DNA of 64,000 nt from Cellulomonas telluris. GTDB lineage: Bacteria; Actinomycetota; Actinomycetes; Actinomycetales; Cellulomonadaceae. The stretch covers positions 124,001 through 188,000 of the forward strand of contig NZ_QXFN01000004.1 of assembly GCF_004886325.1 (NCBI RefSeq). Direction: 5' to 3'. Under the pieces are notes generated by a model. The model made no database searches and was not told the origin of the DNA. It worked only from the letters and a program-made list of their open reading frames with translations. This document shows, piece after piece, positions 1 to 7,321 of the stretch. A program made the position numbers and the translations under genes. Numbering within the stretch: the first letter of the stretch is position 1; every line of letters starts with the position of its first letter.

Positions 1-108
1 GAGGGCACCGCCGTCGAGCAGCTCGACGGCGCCGTCACGGGTACCGGCGGCGACCACGAGGGCGTCGACGGCGAGGCGGGCGGGGTCCTGGCTGGTCAGC
101 GAGATCAC
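1..108 (-). CDS. pepA: Leucyl aminopeptidase (PepA), N-terminal fragment
   Basis: Only the first 36 codons lie in the window; the gene runs off the left edge. The peptide begins (V/M)ISLTSQDPARLAVDALVV and continues with an AAGTRDGAVELL stretch, which resembles the N-terminal macro-like domain of M17 leucyl aminopeptidases, manganese/zinc exopeptidases that release N-terminal residues from peptides. The catalytic C-terminal domain is not visible, so the family call rests on the N-terminus alone. The GTG start is chosen because a TACCAT box lies exactly 6 bases upstream, as for many genes here. M. tuberculosis has pepB (Rv2213) at the corresponding end of a similar gene block, which supports the call. 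Confidence 0.62.
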   Translation of the reverse strand, partial: MISLTSQDPARLAVDALVVAAGTRDGAVELLDGGAL

Positions 109-114
109 GCGTCG

Positions 115-120
115 ATGGTA
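115..120 (-). promoter_or_regulatory. -10 box of leaderless pepA
   Basis: TACCAT read on the minus strand, with a 6-base spacer to the GTG start at 108. No Shine-Dalgarno sequence is present, so transcription probably begins at the start codon. Confidence 0.5.
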
Positions 121-182
121 GACGGCGGGCCGGACGAGGCGGTCCGGGCGCCGCACGTGCGTGTGCGCCGACCGCCCGCGGG

Positions 183-188
183 TACGGT
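183..188 (+). promoter_or_regulatory. -10 box that decides the start at 197
   Basis: TACGGT followed by 8 bases and the GTG at 197. This favours 197 over the in-frame upstream GTG at 161, which has neither a ribosome binding site nor a -10 box. Confidence 0.45.
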
Positions 189-196
189 GGGGCACC

Positions 197-556
197 GTGC
201 TCGTCCCCCTCTTCTGGCTCGTGGTCGCCACGTGCGCCGCGCTCGCGGCGTGGGCGGGCTGGTTCGTCGTCCGCGACCGCGCCGTCGTCCTGCGCCAGCT
301 CTGGGCCGGCGCCGTCGTCGAGGGTCTGCTCGTGCTGCAGGCCGTGGTCGCCGGGATCCTGCTCGCGACGGGGGCCGGGGACGTCGACGGCGCACTGTTC
401 TGGGGGTACGTCGTCACCCAGCTGATCGTGCTGCCCATCGCGGCCGCCTGGGCCTTCGCCGAGCGGACCCGGTGGAGCTCGGTCGTGCTGCTCGTCGCGA
501 CGCTGACGGTCGCGTTCCTGGAGTACCGGCTGCTGCAGATCTGGGGGGCCGCATGA
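197..556 (+). CDS. Small integral membrane protein, four helices
   Basis: A 119-residue hydrophobic protein of unknown function. From the start it shows a membrane segment beginning LVPLFWLVVATCAALAAW, then helices near residues 37-55, 67-85 and 92-112. I do not recognise the family. An upstream in-frame GTG at 161 would add 12 polar residues, but the TACGGT box and the immediate start of the first membrane helix favour 197. It overlaps the next membrane-protein gene by 4 bases (ATGA), so the two are probably translated together and may act together, just ahead of pyrD. Confidence 0.7.
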   Translation: MLVPLFWLVVATCAALAAWAGWFVVRDRAVVLRQLWAGAVVEGLLVLQAVVAGILLATGAGDVDGALFWGYVVTQLIVLPIAAAWAFAERTRWSSVVLLVATLTVAFLEYRLLQIWGAA

Positions 557-1005
557 GCGCGACCGCGTCGCGACGGGGCCGGGCCACGGGCGCCGGGCCG
601 GGACGGCTGCTCGTCGCGGTCTACGGCGTCCTCGCGCTCGCGGCGACGGCACGCGGCCTCTACCAGGTGACGACGAAGCTGGCCGAGGCGCCGCTGGCGT
701 ACGTGCTCTCGCTCGTGGCGGGCCTCGTCTACGTCGTCGCGACGGTCGCGCTCGCCACGGACCGGCGACGGCTCGCGTGGGCGACCGTGCTGGTCGAGGC
801 GGTCGGCGTGCTCGTCGTCGGGACGCTGTCGCTCGTCGACGTGGGCGACTTCCCGGACGAGACGGTGTGGTCGGGGTTCGGCAGGGGCTACGGCTACGTC
901 CCGCTCGTGCTGCCGTTCCTCGGGGTCGCCTGGCTGTGGCGCACGGGACGGGCGCGCGACGCCCGCGGGCCGGACCGCCACGGCGGCGACCGCGCGCTCG
1001 ACTAG
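553..1005 (+). CDS. Small integral membrane protein coupled to the gene before
   Basis: This 150-residue protein has an Arg/Gly-rich N-terminal tail of about 22 residues, four predicted membrane helices (about 23-40, 51-70, 78-96 and 115-133) and a charged Arg/Asp-rich C-terminal tail. The conserved-looking loop DFPDETVWSGFGRGYGYVP lies between helices 3 and 4. I cannot assign a function. Translation starts inside the stop of the previous gene. The short gap to pyrD carries the pyrD -10 box, so pyrD has its own promoter. Confidence 0.75.
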   Translation: MSATASRRGRATGAGPGRLLVAVYGVLALAATARGLYQVTTKLAEAPLAYVLSLVAGLVYVVATVALATDRRRLAWATVLVEAVGVLVVGTLSLVDVGDFPDETVWSGFGRGYGYVPLVLPFLGVAWLWRTGRARDARGPDRHGGDRALD

Positions 1006-1008
1006 GTT
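1003..1008 (+). promoter_or_regulatory. -10 box of leaderless pyrD
   Basis: TAGGTT with a 6-base spacer to the GTG start of pyrD at 1015. The box overlaps the TAG stop codon of the previous gene. Confidence 0.55.
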
Positions 1009-1014
1009 GGTCGC

Positions 1015-2064
1015 GTGTACCGCCTGCTCTTCGACCTCGTCCTGCGCCGCCTGGACCCCGAGCAGGCGCACCGCCTCGCGTTCGGGCTGATCCGCGCCGT
1101 CGCGGCCGTCCCCGGCGTCTCCCACGCGGTCGCCGCGGTGCTCGCGCCGCCGTCCCGGGGCGCGGTCGAGGTCTGGGGTCGGCGCTTCCCGTCGCGCTTC
1201 GGCCTCGCCGCCGGCTTCGACAAGGACGCGCACGGCGTCCGCGGCATGACGATGCTCGGCTTCGGGTTCGTCGAGGTCGGCACCGTGACCGCGCAGGCCC
1301 AGCCCGGCAACGAGCGGCCGCGGCTGTGGCGGGTCCTCGACCGGCGTGCGTTGCGCAACCGGATGGGGTTCAACAACGAGGGGTCCGCCGTCGTCGCGCA
1401 GCGGCTGCGCCGGCTGCGGGCGACACCGGCCGGACGGCGGCTGGTGGTCGGCGTCAACATCGGGAAGACCAAGGTGACGCCGCCCGAGCTCGCCGCGGCC
1501 GACTACGCCACCAGCGCGGGGCGCCTCGCGCCGTACGCCGACTACCTCGTCGTCAACGTGTCCTCGCCCAACACGCCGGGCCTGCGGGACCTGCAGGCCG
1601 TCGACGCGCTGCGGCCGGTGCTCGAGGCCACCCGCGTCGCGGCGGACGAGGCCACCACGGCGGCCGGCCGCGCGCCCGTGCCGGTGCTCGTCAAGATCGC
1701 GCCCGACCTGTCCGACGAGGACGTCGACGCGGTCGCCGACCTGGTCGCCGAGCTCGGCCTGGACGGCGTCGTCGCCGTGAACACCACGATCGCCCACGAC
1801 CTGGGGCCCGGGGGCCTCTCGGGGCCGCCGGTGCTCGCGCGCGGGCTCGACGTCGTGGCGCGGCTGCGCACCCGCCTCGGTGAGGAGGCCGTGGTGATCG
1901 GCGTCGGCGGGATCAGCACGCCGGCCGACGCGCAGGAGTACCTCGCCGTGGGGGCGACGCTCGTGCAGGGGTACACCGGCCTGATCTACGAGGGTCCGGC
2001 GTACGCCGCGCGCATCGCCCGCGCCCTCGCGTCCGACGCGGCCCGCGCGGCGGTGCGCCCGTGA
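1015..2064 (+). CDS. pyrD: Dihydroorotate dehydrogenase, quinone-dependent (class 2)
   Basis: Oxidises dihydroorotate to orotate in pyrimidine synthesis and passes electrons to the membrane quinone pool. The 349-residue protein has the class 2 layout: an amphipathic N-terminal membrane anchor (about residues 1-40), the FMN-barrel motif LAAGFDKD near 64, NRMGFNNEG near 115, and NVSSPNTPG near 181, which carries the catalytic serine typical of class 2 (class 1 uses cysteine). The FMN phosphate loop VGVGGIST and YTGLIYEGP lie near the C-terminus. It ends by overlapping a 70-residue gene by 4 bases. Confidence 0.96.
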   Translation: MYRLLFDLVLRRLDPEQAHRLAFGLIRAVAAVPGVSHAVAAVLAPPSRGAVEVWGRRFPSRFGLAAGFDKDAHGVRGMTMLGFGFVEVGTVTAQAQPGNERPRLWRVLDRRALRNRMGFNNEGSAVVAQRLRRLRATPAGRRLVVGVNIGKTKVTPPELAAADYATSAGRLAPYADYLVVNVSSPNTPGLRDLQAVDALRPVLEATRVAADEATTAAGRAPVPVLVKIAPDLSDEDVDAVADLVAELGLDGVVAVNTTIAHDLGPGGLSGPPVLARGLDVVARLRTRLGEEAVVIGVGGISTPADAQEYLAVGATLVQGYTGLIYEGPAYAARIARALASDAARAAVRP

Positions 2065-2273
2065 CCGTGCGGCCGCGCTGGCGCTGGCGGCTGCTCGCCG
2101 CGGCGGGAGGCGAGCTGGACCGCCCCACGAGCCCCGTGTTCCTCGCGCGGTTCGACGCCGAGCAGTGGCTGGGGGAGCACTGGCGCGGGCTGGCCGCGCA
2201 GGACGTCCGCACGGTGGTGCTCGAGCACGACGGCCGGGACGAGGGCGCTCCGCTGCCGCTGCCGCCCGTCTGA
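2061..2273 (+). CDS. Hypothetical 70-residue protein overlapping pyrD
   Basis: The GTG start overlaps the pyrD stop (GTGA), which supports translational coupling. The peptide begins with a basic segment (RPRWRWRLL) followed by a mostly acidic, soluble stretch with FDAEQWLGEHW and VRTVVLEHDGRD. No membrane helix or known motif is visible and I do not recognise it. The gene ends 6 bases from the convergent MocR gene. Small size and lack of a family leave some doubt that it is expressed. Confidence 0.6.
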   Translation: MTVRPRWRWRLLAAAGGELDRPTSPVFLARFDAEQWLGEHWRGLAAQDVRTVVLEHDGRDEGAPLPLPPV

Positions 2274-2278
2274 GGGCG

Positions 2279-3730
2279 TCAGACGAGCGCGGGCGCCGTC
2301 CGGGCCGCGCCGCCCGTGGCGGCGGGGTCGAGGACGGCCCACGCGGCCGCGAGCCCGTCGACCGCGCGTCGCAGCTGCGCCGGCGGCTGCGAGAAGGGCA
2401 CCCGGAGGCGGTCCTCGAACGTGCCGTCGACGCCGAAGGCCGTTCCCGGCACGATCCGGACGCCGTGCGCGTGCGCCACGGCGCTGAGCGCCGTCGACAC
2501 CGGTGCCCCGAGGTCGACCCAGGTTGACAGGCCGCCGGCCGGCACAGGCACCCGCCACTGCGGCAGCCGCTCGCCCAGCGCGGCCAGCAGCGTCGCGCGC
2601 TGCTCGCGCACCGCCACGACCCGGGCGGCGAGCACCTCCTCCGCGCGGTCGAGGAGCGTCGTCGTGACGAGCTGGTCCAGCACGGACGAGCCGATGTCCA
2701 CGTGCGCCCGCCGCTGCGCCAGCCGCCCGACCAGGTCCGGGTGCGCGCGCACCCAGCCCACGCGCAGGCCGCCCCAGAAGGACTTCGAGGCCGAGCCGAC
2801 GCAGACGACGAGGTCGTCGCCGGGCCCGCCGGCGAACGGCGCGGGGGCCGGGCCGTCGAGGGCGAGGTCGGTCAGGGTCTCGTCGCCGACCACCACGGTG
2901 CGCGTGCGCCGCGCGAGGTCCCGCACCCGCGCACGGCCCTCGGGGTCGAGGCTCGTCCCGGTCGGGTTGTGGTGGTCGGGCACCAGGTACGCCAGCCGGG
3001 GCGAGGTCTGGCGCACCGTGGACGCCAGCAGCTCGACGTCGAGGCCGTCCTCCGTCACGGGGACCGGCACGGGCCGGGCACCGACGCCCCGCGCGGCGTC
3101 GATGGCGTGCGGGTACGTCGGGTGCTCGACCACCACGCGGTCGCCCGGCCCTGCGAGGGTCGCCATGAGGAGGTGGATGGCCTGCTGCGCCCCCGTGGTC
3201 ACGAGCACCTGGTCCGGGTGCGTCGGCACCCCGCGGGCCGTGTAGCGGTCCGCGATCGCCTGGCGCAGCGCCGGCAGCCCGAGCGGCAGGTAGCCGGTGT
3301 GGTCGAGGTGCCGGGGCAGCTGGTCGAGCGCCGCCGCGCACGCCTCGGCCAGCTGGGGCGGTGCCGTCGGTGCGGCGGCGGACAGGTCGACGAGGGCGTC
3401 GTCGACGGTCCCCAGCGTCGCCGGGGCCCGGTCGCCGGTGCCGGGCGGCAGCGTCGTGACCGTGCCGGACCCGCGGCGGCTGACGAGGAAGCCCTCGTCC
3501 CGCAGCAGGTCGTACGCGGCGGTCACCGTCGTGCGGGACACGCCGAGGGCCTCGGCGACCTCGCGCTCGCCGGGCAGGCGGGTGCCCAGGGGGAGCGCGC
3601 CGGTGCGCACGAGGCCGCGCACACCGTCGGCGAGCGCCTGGTAGGCGGGGCCGCGGTGCTCCCACGCCCCCAGCAGCGACTGCAGGCGGGGACCGTTGAC
3701 GCGGCGGTCGACCGGCGAGACCACACTCAT
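2279..3730 (-). CDS. MocR-family regulator (GntR HTH fused to aminotransferase fold), YczR-like
   Basis: A 483-residue MocR-type transcription factor. Residues about 30-95 form a GntR winged helix (LPGEREVAEALGVSRTTV), followed by a fold-type I aminotransferase-like domain that senses pyridoxal phosphate or an amino-compound adduct. The PLP lysine is K316 in SASKSFWGG, and DHHNPTGT is also present. The ATG at 3730 is preferred over longer starts because the protein then begins just before the HTH domain and a GATAGT box lies 6 bases upstream. It is divergent from a YczE-like membrane gene; that pairing is known for the YczR subgroup of MocR regulators. Repeats between the genes are likely its operator. 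Confidence 0.88.
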   Translation of the reverse strand: MSVVSPVDRRVNGPRLQSLLGAWEHRGPAYQALADGVRGLVRTGALPLGTRLPGEREVAEALGVSRTTVTAAYDLLRDEGFLVSRRGSGTVTTLPPGTGDRAPATLGTVDDALVDLSAAAPTAPPQLAEACAAALDQLPRHLDHTGYLPLGLPALRQAIADRYTARGVPTHPDQVLVTTGAQQAIHLLMATLAGPGDRVVVEHPTYPHAIDAARGVGARPVPVPVTEDGLDVELLASTVRQTSPRLAYLVPDHHNPTGTSLDPEGRARVRDLARRTRTVVVGDETLTDLALDGPAPAPFAGGPGDDLVVCVGSASKSFWGGLRVGWVRAHPDLVGRLAQRRAHVDIGSSVLDQLVTTTLLDRAEEVLAARVVAVREQRATLLAALGERLPQWRVPVPAGGLSTWVDLGAPVSTALSAVAHAHGVRIVPGTAFGVDGTFEDRLRVPFSQPPAQLRRAVDGLAAAWAVLDPAATGGAARTAPALV

Positions 3731-3732
3731 GC

Positions 3733-3783
3733 AGCCACTATCCTCGAAGTGGCTATGGAGAACAAGGCCAGTGGCAGGCCACT
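3733..3783. promoter_or_regulatory. Predicted MocR operator between the regulator and YczE genes
   Basis: Two inverted repeats are visible: AGCCACT and AGTGGCT separated by 8 bases (3733-3754), and AGTGGC and GCCACT separated by 2 bases (3770-3783). The AGTGGC half-sites at 3748 and 3770 are direct repeats 22 bases apart, about two helical turns. The first repeat overlaps the GATAGT -10 candidate of the regulator (3737-3742). The arrangement fits autoregulation and control of the divergent genes. Confidence 0.55.
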
Positions 3784-3791
3784 CTCGCAGC

Positions 3792-3932
3792 ATGGCCCTG
3801 TTCCTCGTCCTCGCCGTCCTCGGGGTCGTCGCCCTGGCCGTCGCGCTCGCGCGCGCCGTCCGTGCCGACGGGCTCGGTCACCGTCCACCGCCGCCGTCGC
3901 GGCACGTTCCCTTCGGAGGTCGCGCGTGGTGA
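3792..3932 (+). CDS. Small single-helix membrane protein (46 residues)
   Basis: A short ORF that begins right after the predicted operator and ends in a GTGA overlap with the YczE-like gene. The product has one N-terminal membrane helix (ALFLVLAVLGVVALAVAL), then RAVRADGLGHRPPPPSRH, a short basic and proline-rich tail. Small actinobacterial proteins with a helix followed by a DGYG-RPPP-like tail are familiar to me as hypothetical proteins, which supports it being real. Its position makes it the first gene of the operon that the MocR protein would control. Function unknown. Confidence 0.6.
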   Translation: MALFLVLAVLGVVALAVALARAVRADGLGHRPPPPSRHVPFGGRAW

Positions 3933-4588
3933 CCGACGCCCCCCGCCCACGGACCGCCGTGCGCCGTACCGTCCAGCTGCTCGGCGGGCTGGTGCTCTAC
4001 GCCGCGTCGATCGTCATGCTGGTCCGCGCCGAGCTCGGCTCGATGCCCTGGGACGTGCTGTCGCAGGGCGTCGTGCGGGTGACGGGCTGGTCCTTCGGCA
4101 CGGTCACCGTGGCCCTGTCGTTCCTCGTGTTCGCGTGCTGGGTGCCGCTGCGCCAGCGCCCGGGCATCGGCACCGTGGCGAACGTCGTGGTCATCGGGGC
4201 GCTGCTCGACCCGTTCCTCGCGCTGGCGGCGCACCTGCCGGATCCGCTGCCGCTGCCGGCCGCGGCGGGCCTCGTCGCCCTGGGTGTCCTCACGAACGCG
4301 CTCGCGACGTCCCTCTACGTGGGCGCCCGGCTCGGCCCGGGGCCGCGCGACGGGCTCATGACCGGCATCGTCGCGCGGACCGGCTGGCCGCTGCGGCTCG
4401 TGCGCGGGTCCATCGAGGTCGTCGTGGTCGCGGTCGGCTGGGCGCTCGGCGGCACGCTCGGCCTGGGCACGCTCGCCTACGCGCTGGCGATCGGCCCGCT
4501 CGTGCACGTGCTGCTGCCGCGCCTGACGGTGCCGGTGCCGCCCCCGAGCGGCACTCCGCAGGTGCCCGCCGAGCCCGTCGCGCGCTGA
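3929..4588 (+). CDS. YczE/YyaS/YitT-family integral membrane protein
   Basis: A 219-residue protein with about five membrane helices and the motif LGSMPWDVLSQGV after the first helix, typical of YczE-like proteins, plus LGPGPRDGLMTGI in the middle. These proteins are of unknown transport function and are often encoded beside MocR-type regulators. The GTG at 3929 is chosen because GGAGGT lies 8 bases upstream (3915-3920) and the start overlaps the preceding small gene; GTG at 3926 is the alternative. Co-regulation with the divergent MocR gene is inferred from the shared repeats. Confidence 0.87.
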   Translation: MTDAPRPRTAVRRTVQLLGGLVLYAASIVMLVRAELGSMPWDVLSQGVVRVTGWSFGTVTVALSFLVFACWVPLRQRPGIGTVANVVVIGALLDPFLALAAHLPDPLPLPAAAGLVALGVLTNALATSLYVGARLGPGPRDGLMTGIVARTGWPLRLVRGSIEVVVVAVGWALGGTLGLGTLAYALAIGPLVHVLLPRLTVPVPPPSGTPQVPAEPVAR

Positions 4589-4621
4589 CGGCCGGGACGC
4601 CGGACGTGCCGGCGTGAGCGG

Positions 4622-5224
4622 TCAGGCGGGGCGCTGCCCGTGCTTGACCTGCGGCTTCGGGAGCCGCGAGGGCCGCACCTGGAAGGCGCGCAGCACCGCG
4701 TACATCGCCATGCCGGTCGGGATCTGGGACGCGTCGAACTGCGCGCGCAGACGTCGCTTCAGCCCCCGCCACATGAGCCACGCGTCCACGATCATCGCGA
4801 GGATGAAGACGTAGAGGATCACGAGCGAGGCGAACGCGACGGTCGGCGCGGAGGTGGCGGTGACCATCTGCAGCACGAGGAACACCGCGGCCGTCGGCAG
4901 GAAGAACTCGCCCAGGTTCCAGCGCGCGTCGACGTAGTCGCGGACGTAGCGCCGGACCGGGCCCCGGTCGCGCAGCGGCATGTGCCGCTCGTCGCCCGTG
5001 CGCATGGCCTGGTACTCGAGCTCGCGCTGCTCGCGCACCTTCTGCTTGGCCGAGCGGGCGGCGGCGCGCCGGTCCTCGGGGACCAGCGGTCGCCGGTTGC
5101 GCGCCTCCGCCGCCTTGCGGGTGGGCGTCGGACGGCCCTTGCCGGTCCGCACCTCGTCGGCCGGGGTCTGCTCCGGCGTCGGCGCCGGGGTGGTCAGCGG
5201 GGGGTCCTGCTTGCGTCCGAACAC
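4622..5224 (-). CDS. DUF3043 membrane protein
   Basis: The product is 200 residues. The N-terminus is a basic, proline/threonine-rich cytoplasmic segment with KGRPTPTRKEAE-like features (GKGRPTPTRKAAEARNRRP), followed by RDRGPVRRYVRDYVDARWN, which is characteristic of DUF3043 proteins, then two membrane helices around residues 118-165 and a basic C-terminal tail. The family is widespread in Actinobacteria and has no established function. The GTG start at 5224 has a TACCCT box 6 bases upstream. It is divergent from the M20 dipeptidase with only 32 bases between the start codons. Confidence 0.85.
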   Translation of the reverse strand: MFGRKQDPPLTTPAPTPEQTPADEVRTGKGRPTPTRKAAEARNRRPLVPEDRRAAARSAKQKVREQRELEYQAMRTGDERHMPLRDRGPVRRYVRDYVDARWNLGEFFLPTAAVFLVLQMVTATSAPTVAFASLVILYVFILAMIVDAWLMWRGLKRRLRAQFDASQIPTGMAMYAVLRAFQVRPSRLPKPQVKHGQRPA

Positions 5225-5230
5225 CCGCCC

Positions 5231-5248
5231 AGGGTAGTCGAGTAGCGT
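5231..5248. promoter_or_regulatory. Two divergent -10 boxes in a 32-base gap
   Basis: TACCCT (minus strand, 5231-5236) lies 6 bases before the GTG at 5224, and TAGCGT (plus strand, 5243-5248) lies 8 bases before the GTG at 5257. Each promoter's -35 region would fall on the opposite gene's start codon, so the two polymerases probably compete. Confidence 0.45.
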
Positions 5249-5256
5249 GCCTGGGC

Positions 5257-6663
5257 GTGACGTCCAGCCCCGCACCCACCGGTACCCCCTCCCCGCTGCC
5301 CGCCGCCCGCGTCGACGCCCTGCGCGCGCGCACCGCGGACCTCTTCGACGGCGTGCGCGCCGACCTCGAGGCCCTCGTGCGGATCCCCAGCGTGTCCAAC
5401 CCCGAGTTCGACCAGGCGCACGTCGAGGCGTCGGCGGCGGCCGTCGCCGAGCTGCTCCGCGGTGCGGGCGTGCCCGAGGTCCAGGTGCTGCGCGTGCCGC
5501 GTGCCGACGGGACGTCGGGCGCCCCCGCCGTCGTGGCACGGCGGCCGGCGCCCGCCGGCGCCCCGACTGTCCTGCTCTACGCGCACCACGACGTCCAGCC
5601 CCCGGGCGACGCGGCCGAGTGGCGGACGGCGCCCTTCGAGCCGACGCGGCAGGGCGACCGGCTGTTCGGCCGCGGTGCCGCGGACGACAAGGCCGGGGTC
5701 ATGGCCCACGTCGGCGCGCTGCGGGTCCTCGCGGACGAGCTCGGCGTCGGCGTGACGGTCTTCGTCGAGGGGGAGGAGGAGATCGGGTCGCCGACGTTCG
5801 TCGACTTCCTGCGCACCCACCGCGAGCTGCTCGCGGCCGACGTCATCGTCGTCGCCGACTCCAGCAACTGGAAGGTCGGGGTGCCGGCGCTCACGACCTC
5901 GCTGCGCGGCCTCGCGGACCTCGTGGTCGAGGTCGCCGTGCTCGACCACGCGGTGCACTCGGGCATGTTCGGCGGCCCGGTCCTCGACGCGCCGACGCTG
6001 CTCGCGCGCCTCCTGGCGACCCTGCACGACGAGCACGGCGACGTGGCCGTGGAGGGGCTCGTCCGGGCCGACGACCCGGCCGTGGACATGGACGAGGACG
6101 CGCTGCGCGCCGACGCGGGCGTCCTGCCCGGCGTGCGGCTCGCGGGCACCGGGCCGCTGACGGCCCGCCTGTGGACGCGCCCGGCGATCGGCGTCATCGG
6201 GATCGACGCGCCGCGGGTGGCCAGCGCCTCCAACACGATCACGCCGCGGGCGTCCGCCAAGCTCTCCGTCCGGCTGGCGCCGGGGCAGGACCCGGCCGCC
6301 GCCCTGGAGGCGGTCAAGGCGCACCTCGTCGCGCACGCACCGTTCGGCGCGCACGTCACGGTGCGGGACGGCGAGCTCGGCCGCGCCTTCCGGGCGGCCG
6401 GCGACTCCACGGCGGCGCGCACCGCGCGGTGGGCGCTCGGGGAGGCCTGGGGGACGCCGTCCGTCGACGTCGGCGTCGGCGGCTCGATCCCGTTCATCAG
6501 CGACCTGCTCGACGTCTACCCCGACGCCGCGATCCTGGTGACCGGCGTCGAGGACCCCGACTCGCGTGCGCACGGCGCCAACGAGTCGGTCCACCTCGGC
6601 GAGCTCGAGCGCGTCGTGCTGGCCGAGGCGCTGCTGCTCGCGTCGCTCGCGCCCGGCGCCTGA
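5257..6663 (+). CDS. M20-family metallopeptidase (dipeptidase)
   Basis: A 468-residue zinc peptidase likely to act on dipeptides in the cytoplasm. The metal-binding HHD of YAHHDVQPPG lies near residues 110-112, followed by GRGAADDKAG near 147-156 with the bridging aspartate, and the catalytic EGEEEIGS near 171-178. The dimerisation (lid) domain occupies about 210-330, and a late HGANESVHL motif supplies the last metal histidine. The length matches Cys-Gly/carnosinase-like M20 dipeptidases. A strong hairpin follows the stop codon. Confidence 0.92.
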   Translation: MTSSPAPTGTPSPLPAARVDALRARTADLFDGVRADLEALVRIPSVSNPEFDQAHVEASAAAVAELLRGAGVPEVQVLRVPRADGTSGAPAVVARRPAPAGAPTVLLYAHHDVQPPGDAAEWRTAPFEPTRQGDRLFGRGAADDKAGVMAHVGALRVLADELGVGVTVFVEGEEEIGSPTFVDFLRTHRELLAADVIVVADSSNWKVGVPALTTSLRGLADLVVEVAVLDHAVHSGMFGGPVLDAPTLLARLLATLHDEHGDVAVEGLVRADDPAVDMDEDALRADAGVLPGVRLAGTGPLTARLWTRPAIGVIGIDAPRVASASNTITPRASAKLSVRLAPGQDPAAALEAVKAHLVAHAPFGAHVTVRDGELGRAFRAAGDSTAARTARWALGEAWGTPSVDVGVGGSIPFISDLLDVYPDAAILVTGVEDPDSRAHGANESVHLGELERVVLAEALLLASLAPGA

Positions 6664-6669
6664 CGCCCG

Positions 6670-6718
6670 CCGCCCGCGACGTGCCGCCGCCCCGCGGGGC
6701 CGTGCGTGTCGCGGGCGG
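6670..6718. terminator. Bidirectional hairpin between dipeptidase and thioesterase
   Basis: Perfect 11-base arms CCGCCCGCGAC and GTCGCGGGCGG enclose a GC-rich loop that can itself fold around CCCCGCGGGG. It lies between two converging genes and has no U-tract, as is common in GC-rich Actinobacteria. Confidence 0.65.
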
Positions 6719-6729
6719 TGCCCCGCGGC

Positions 6730-7257
6730 TCAGCGGTGCGCGACGTCGACCGCCCGCGCCCAGGCGGCGACCTCGTCCGGCAGCGGAGGGCTCGCGACCT
6801 GCTCCGCGTCGAGCAGCGCCACCACGTCCGGAGCGGCCACGCGGGCGCCGCTGCGGGCGAGGAACCGTCCCGCGACCCAGCCGCGCGCGACGTGCTCCTC
6901 GCCCCGGGCGAAGACCTGCTCGAGGTACACGACGCGCTCGTCCCACCCGAGCACGCGGGTGGTGATGGTGAACCGCTGCCCCCAGGTCAGGGAACGGCGG
7001 TACTTGACGGTGGAGGCCGCGACGACGGGGTACCACCCGCGCTCCGCGAGCAGGCCGAACGCGCCGAGGTCCGCGAGGTAGTTCGAGCGTGCGACGTCCA
7101 TCATCTGCAGGTAGACGCCGTTGTTGACGTGCCGGTACAGGTCGAGGTCGCTCAGCCGCACCCGCATGCGGGTGACGGAGGGCTCGAGGACGTGGCGTCC
7201 GAGGACGGCGCGGCGGGGCCGAGCGGTGGCGAGGGCGAGCTGGACGGTGCGGGTCAC
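6730..7257 (-). CDS. Hot-dog fold acyl-CoA thioesterase
   Basis: A 175-residue protein of the 4-hydroxybenzoyl-CoA thioesterase/YbgC group. The conserved segment VRLSDLDLYRHVNNGVY carries the aspartate and the HVNN motif of the active site near residues 38-48. The rest fits one hot-dog domain with a C-terminal extension. The specific acyl substrate cannot be read from the sequence. TACGGT lies 7 bases before the GTG start, so the gene probably has its own leaderless promoter although it follows nadA and the DJ-1 gene on the same strand. Confidence 0.85.
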   Translation of the reverse strand: MTRTVQLALATARPRRAVLGRHVLEPSVTRMRVRLSDLDLYRHVNNGVYLQMMDVARSNYLADLGAFGLLAERGWYPVVAASTVKYRRSLTWGQRFTITTRVLGWDERVVYLEQVFARGEEHVARGWVAGRFLARSGARVAAPDVVALLDAEQVASPPLPDEVAAWARAVDVAHR

Positions 7258-7264
7258 GAGCCCG

Positions 7265-7270
7265 ACCGTA
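7265..7270 (-). promoter_or_regulatory. -10 box of the thioesterase gene
   Basis: TACGGT on the minus strand with a 7-base spacer to the GTG start at 7257. Confidence 0.45.
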
Positions 7271-7321
7271 CCCGCGGGTAACCGCGCCCCGCCGCAGCGT
7301 CCCGGCGGCGTCCGACCGGGT

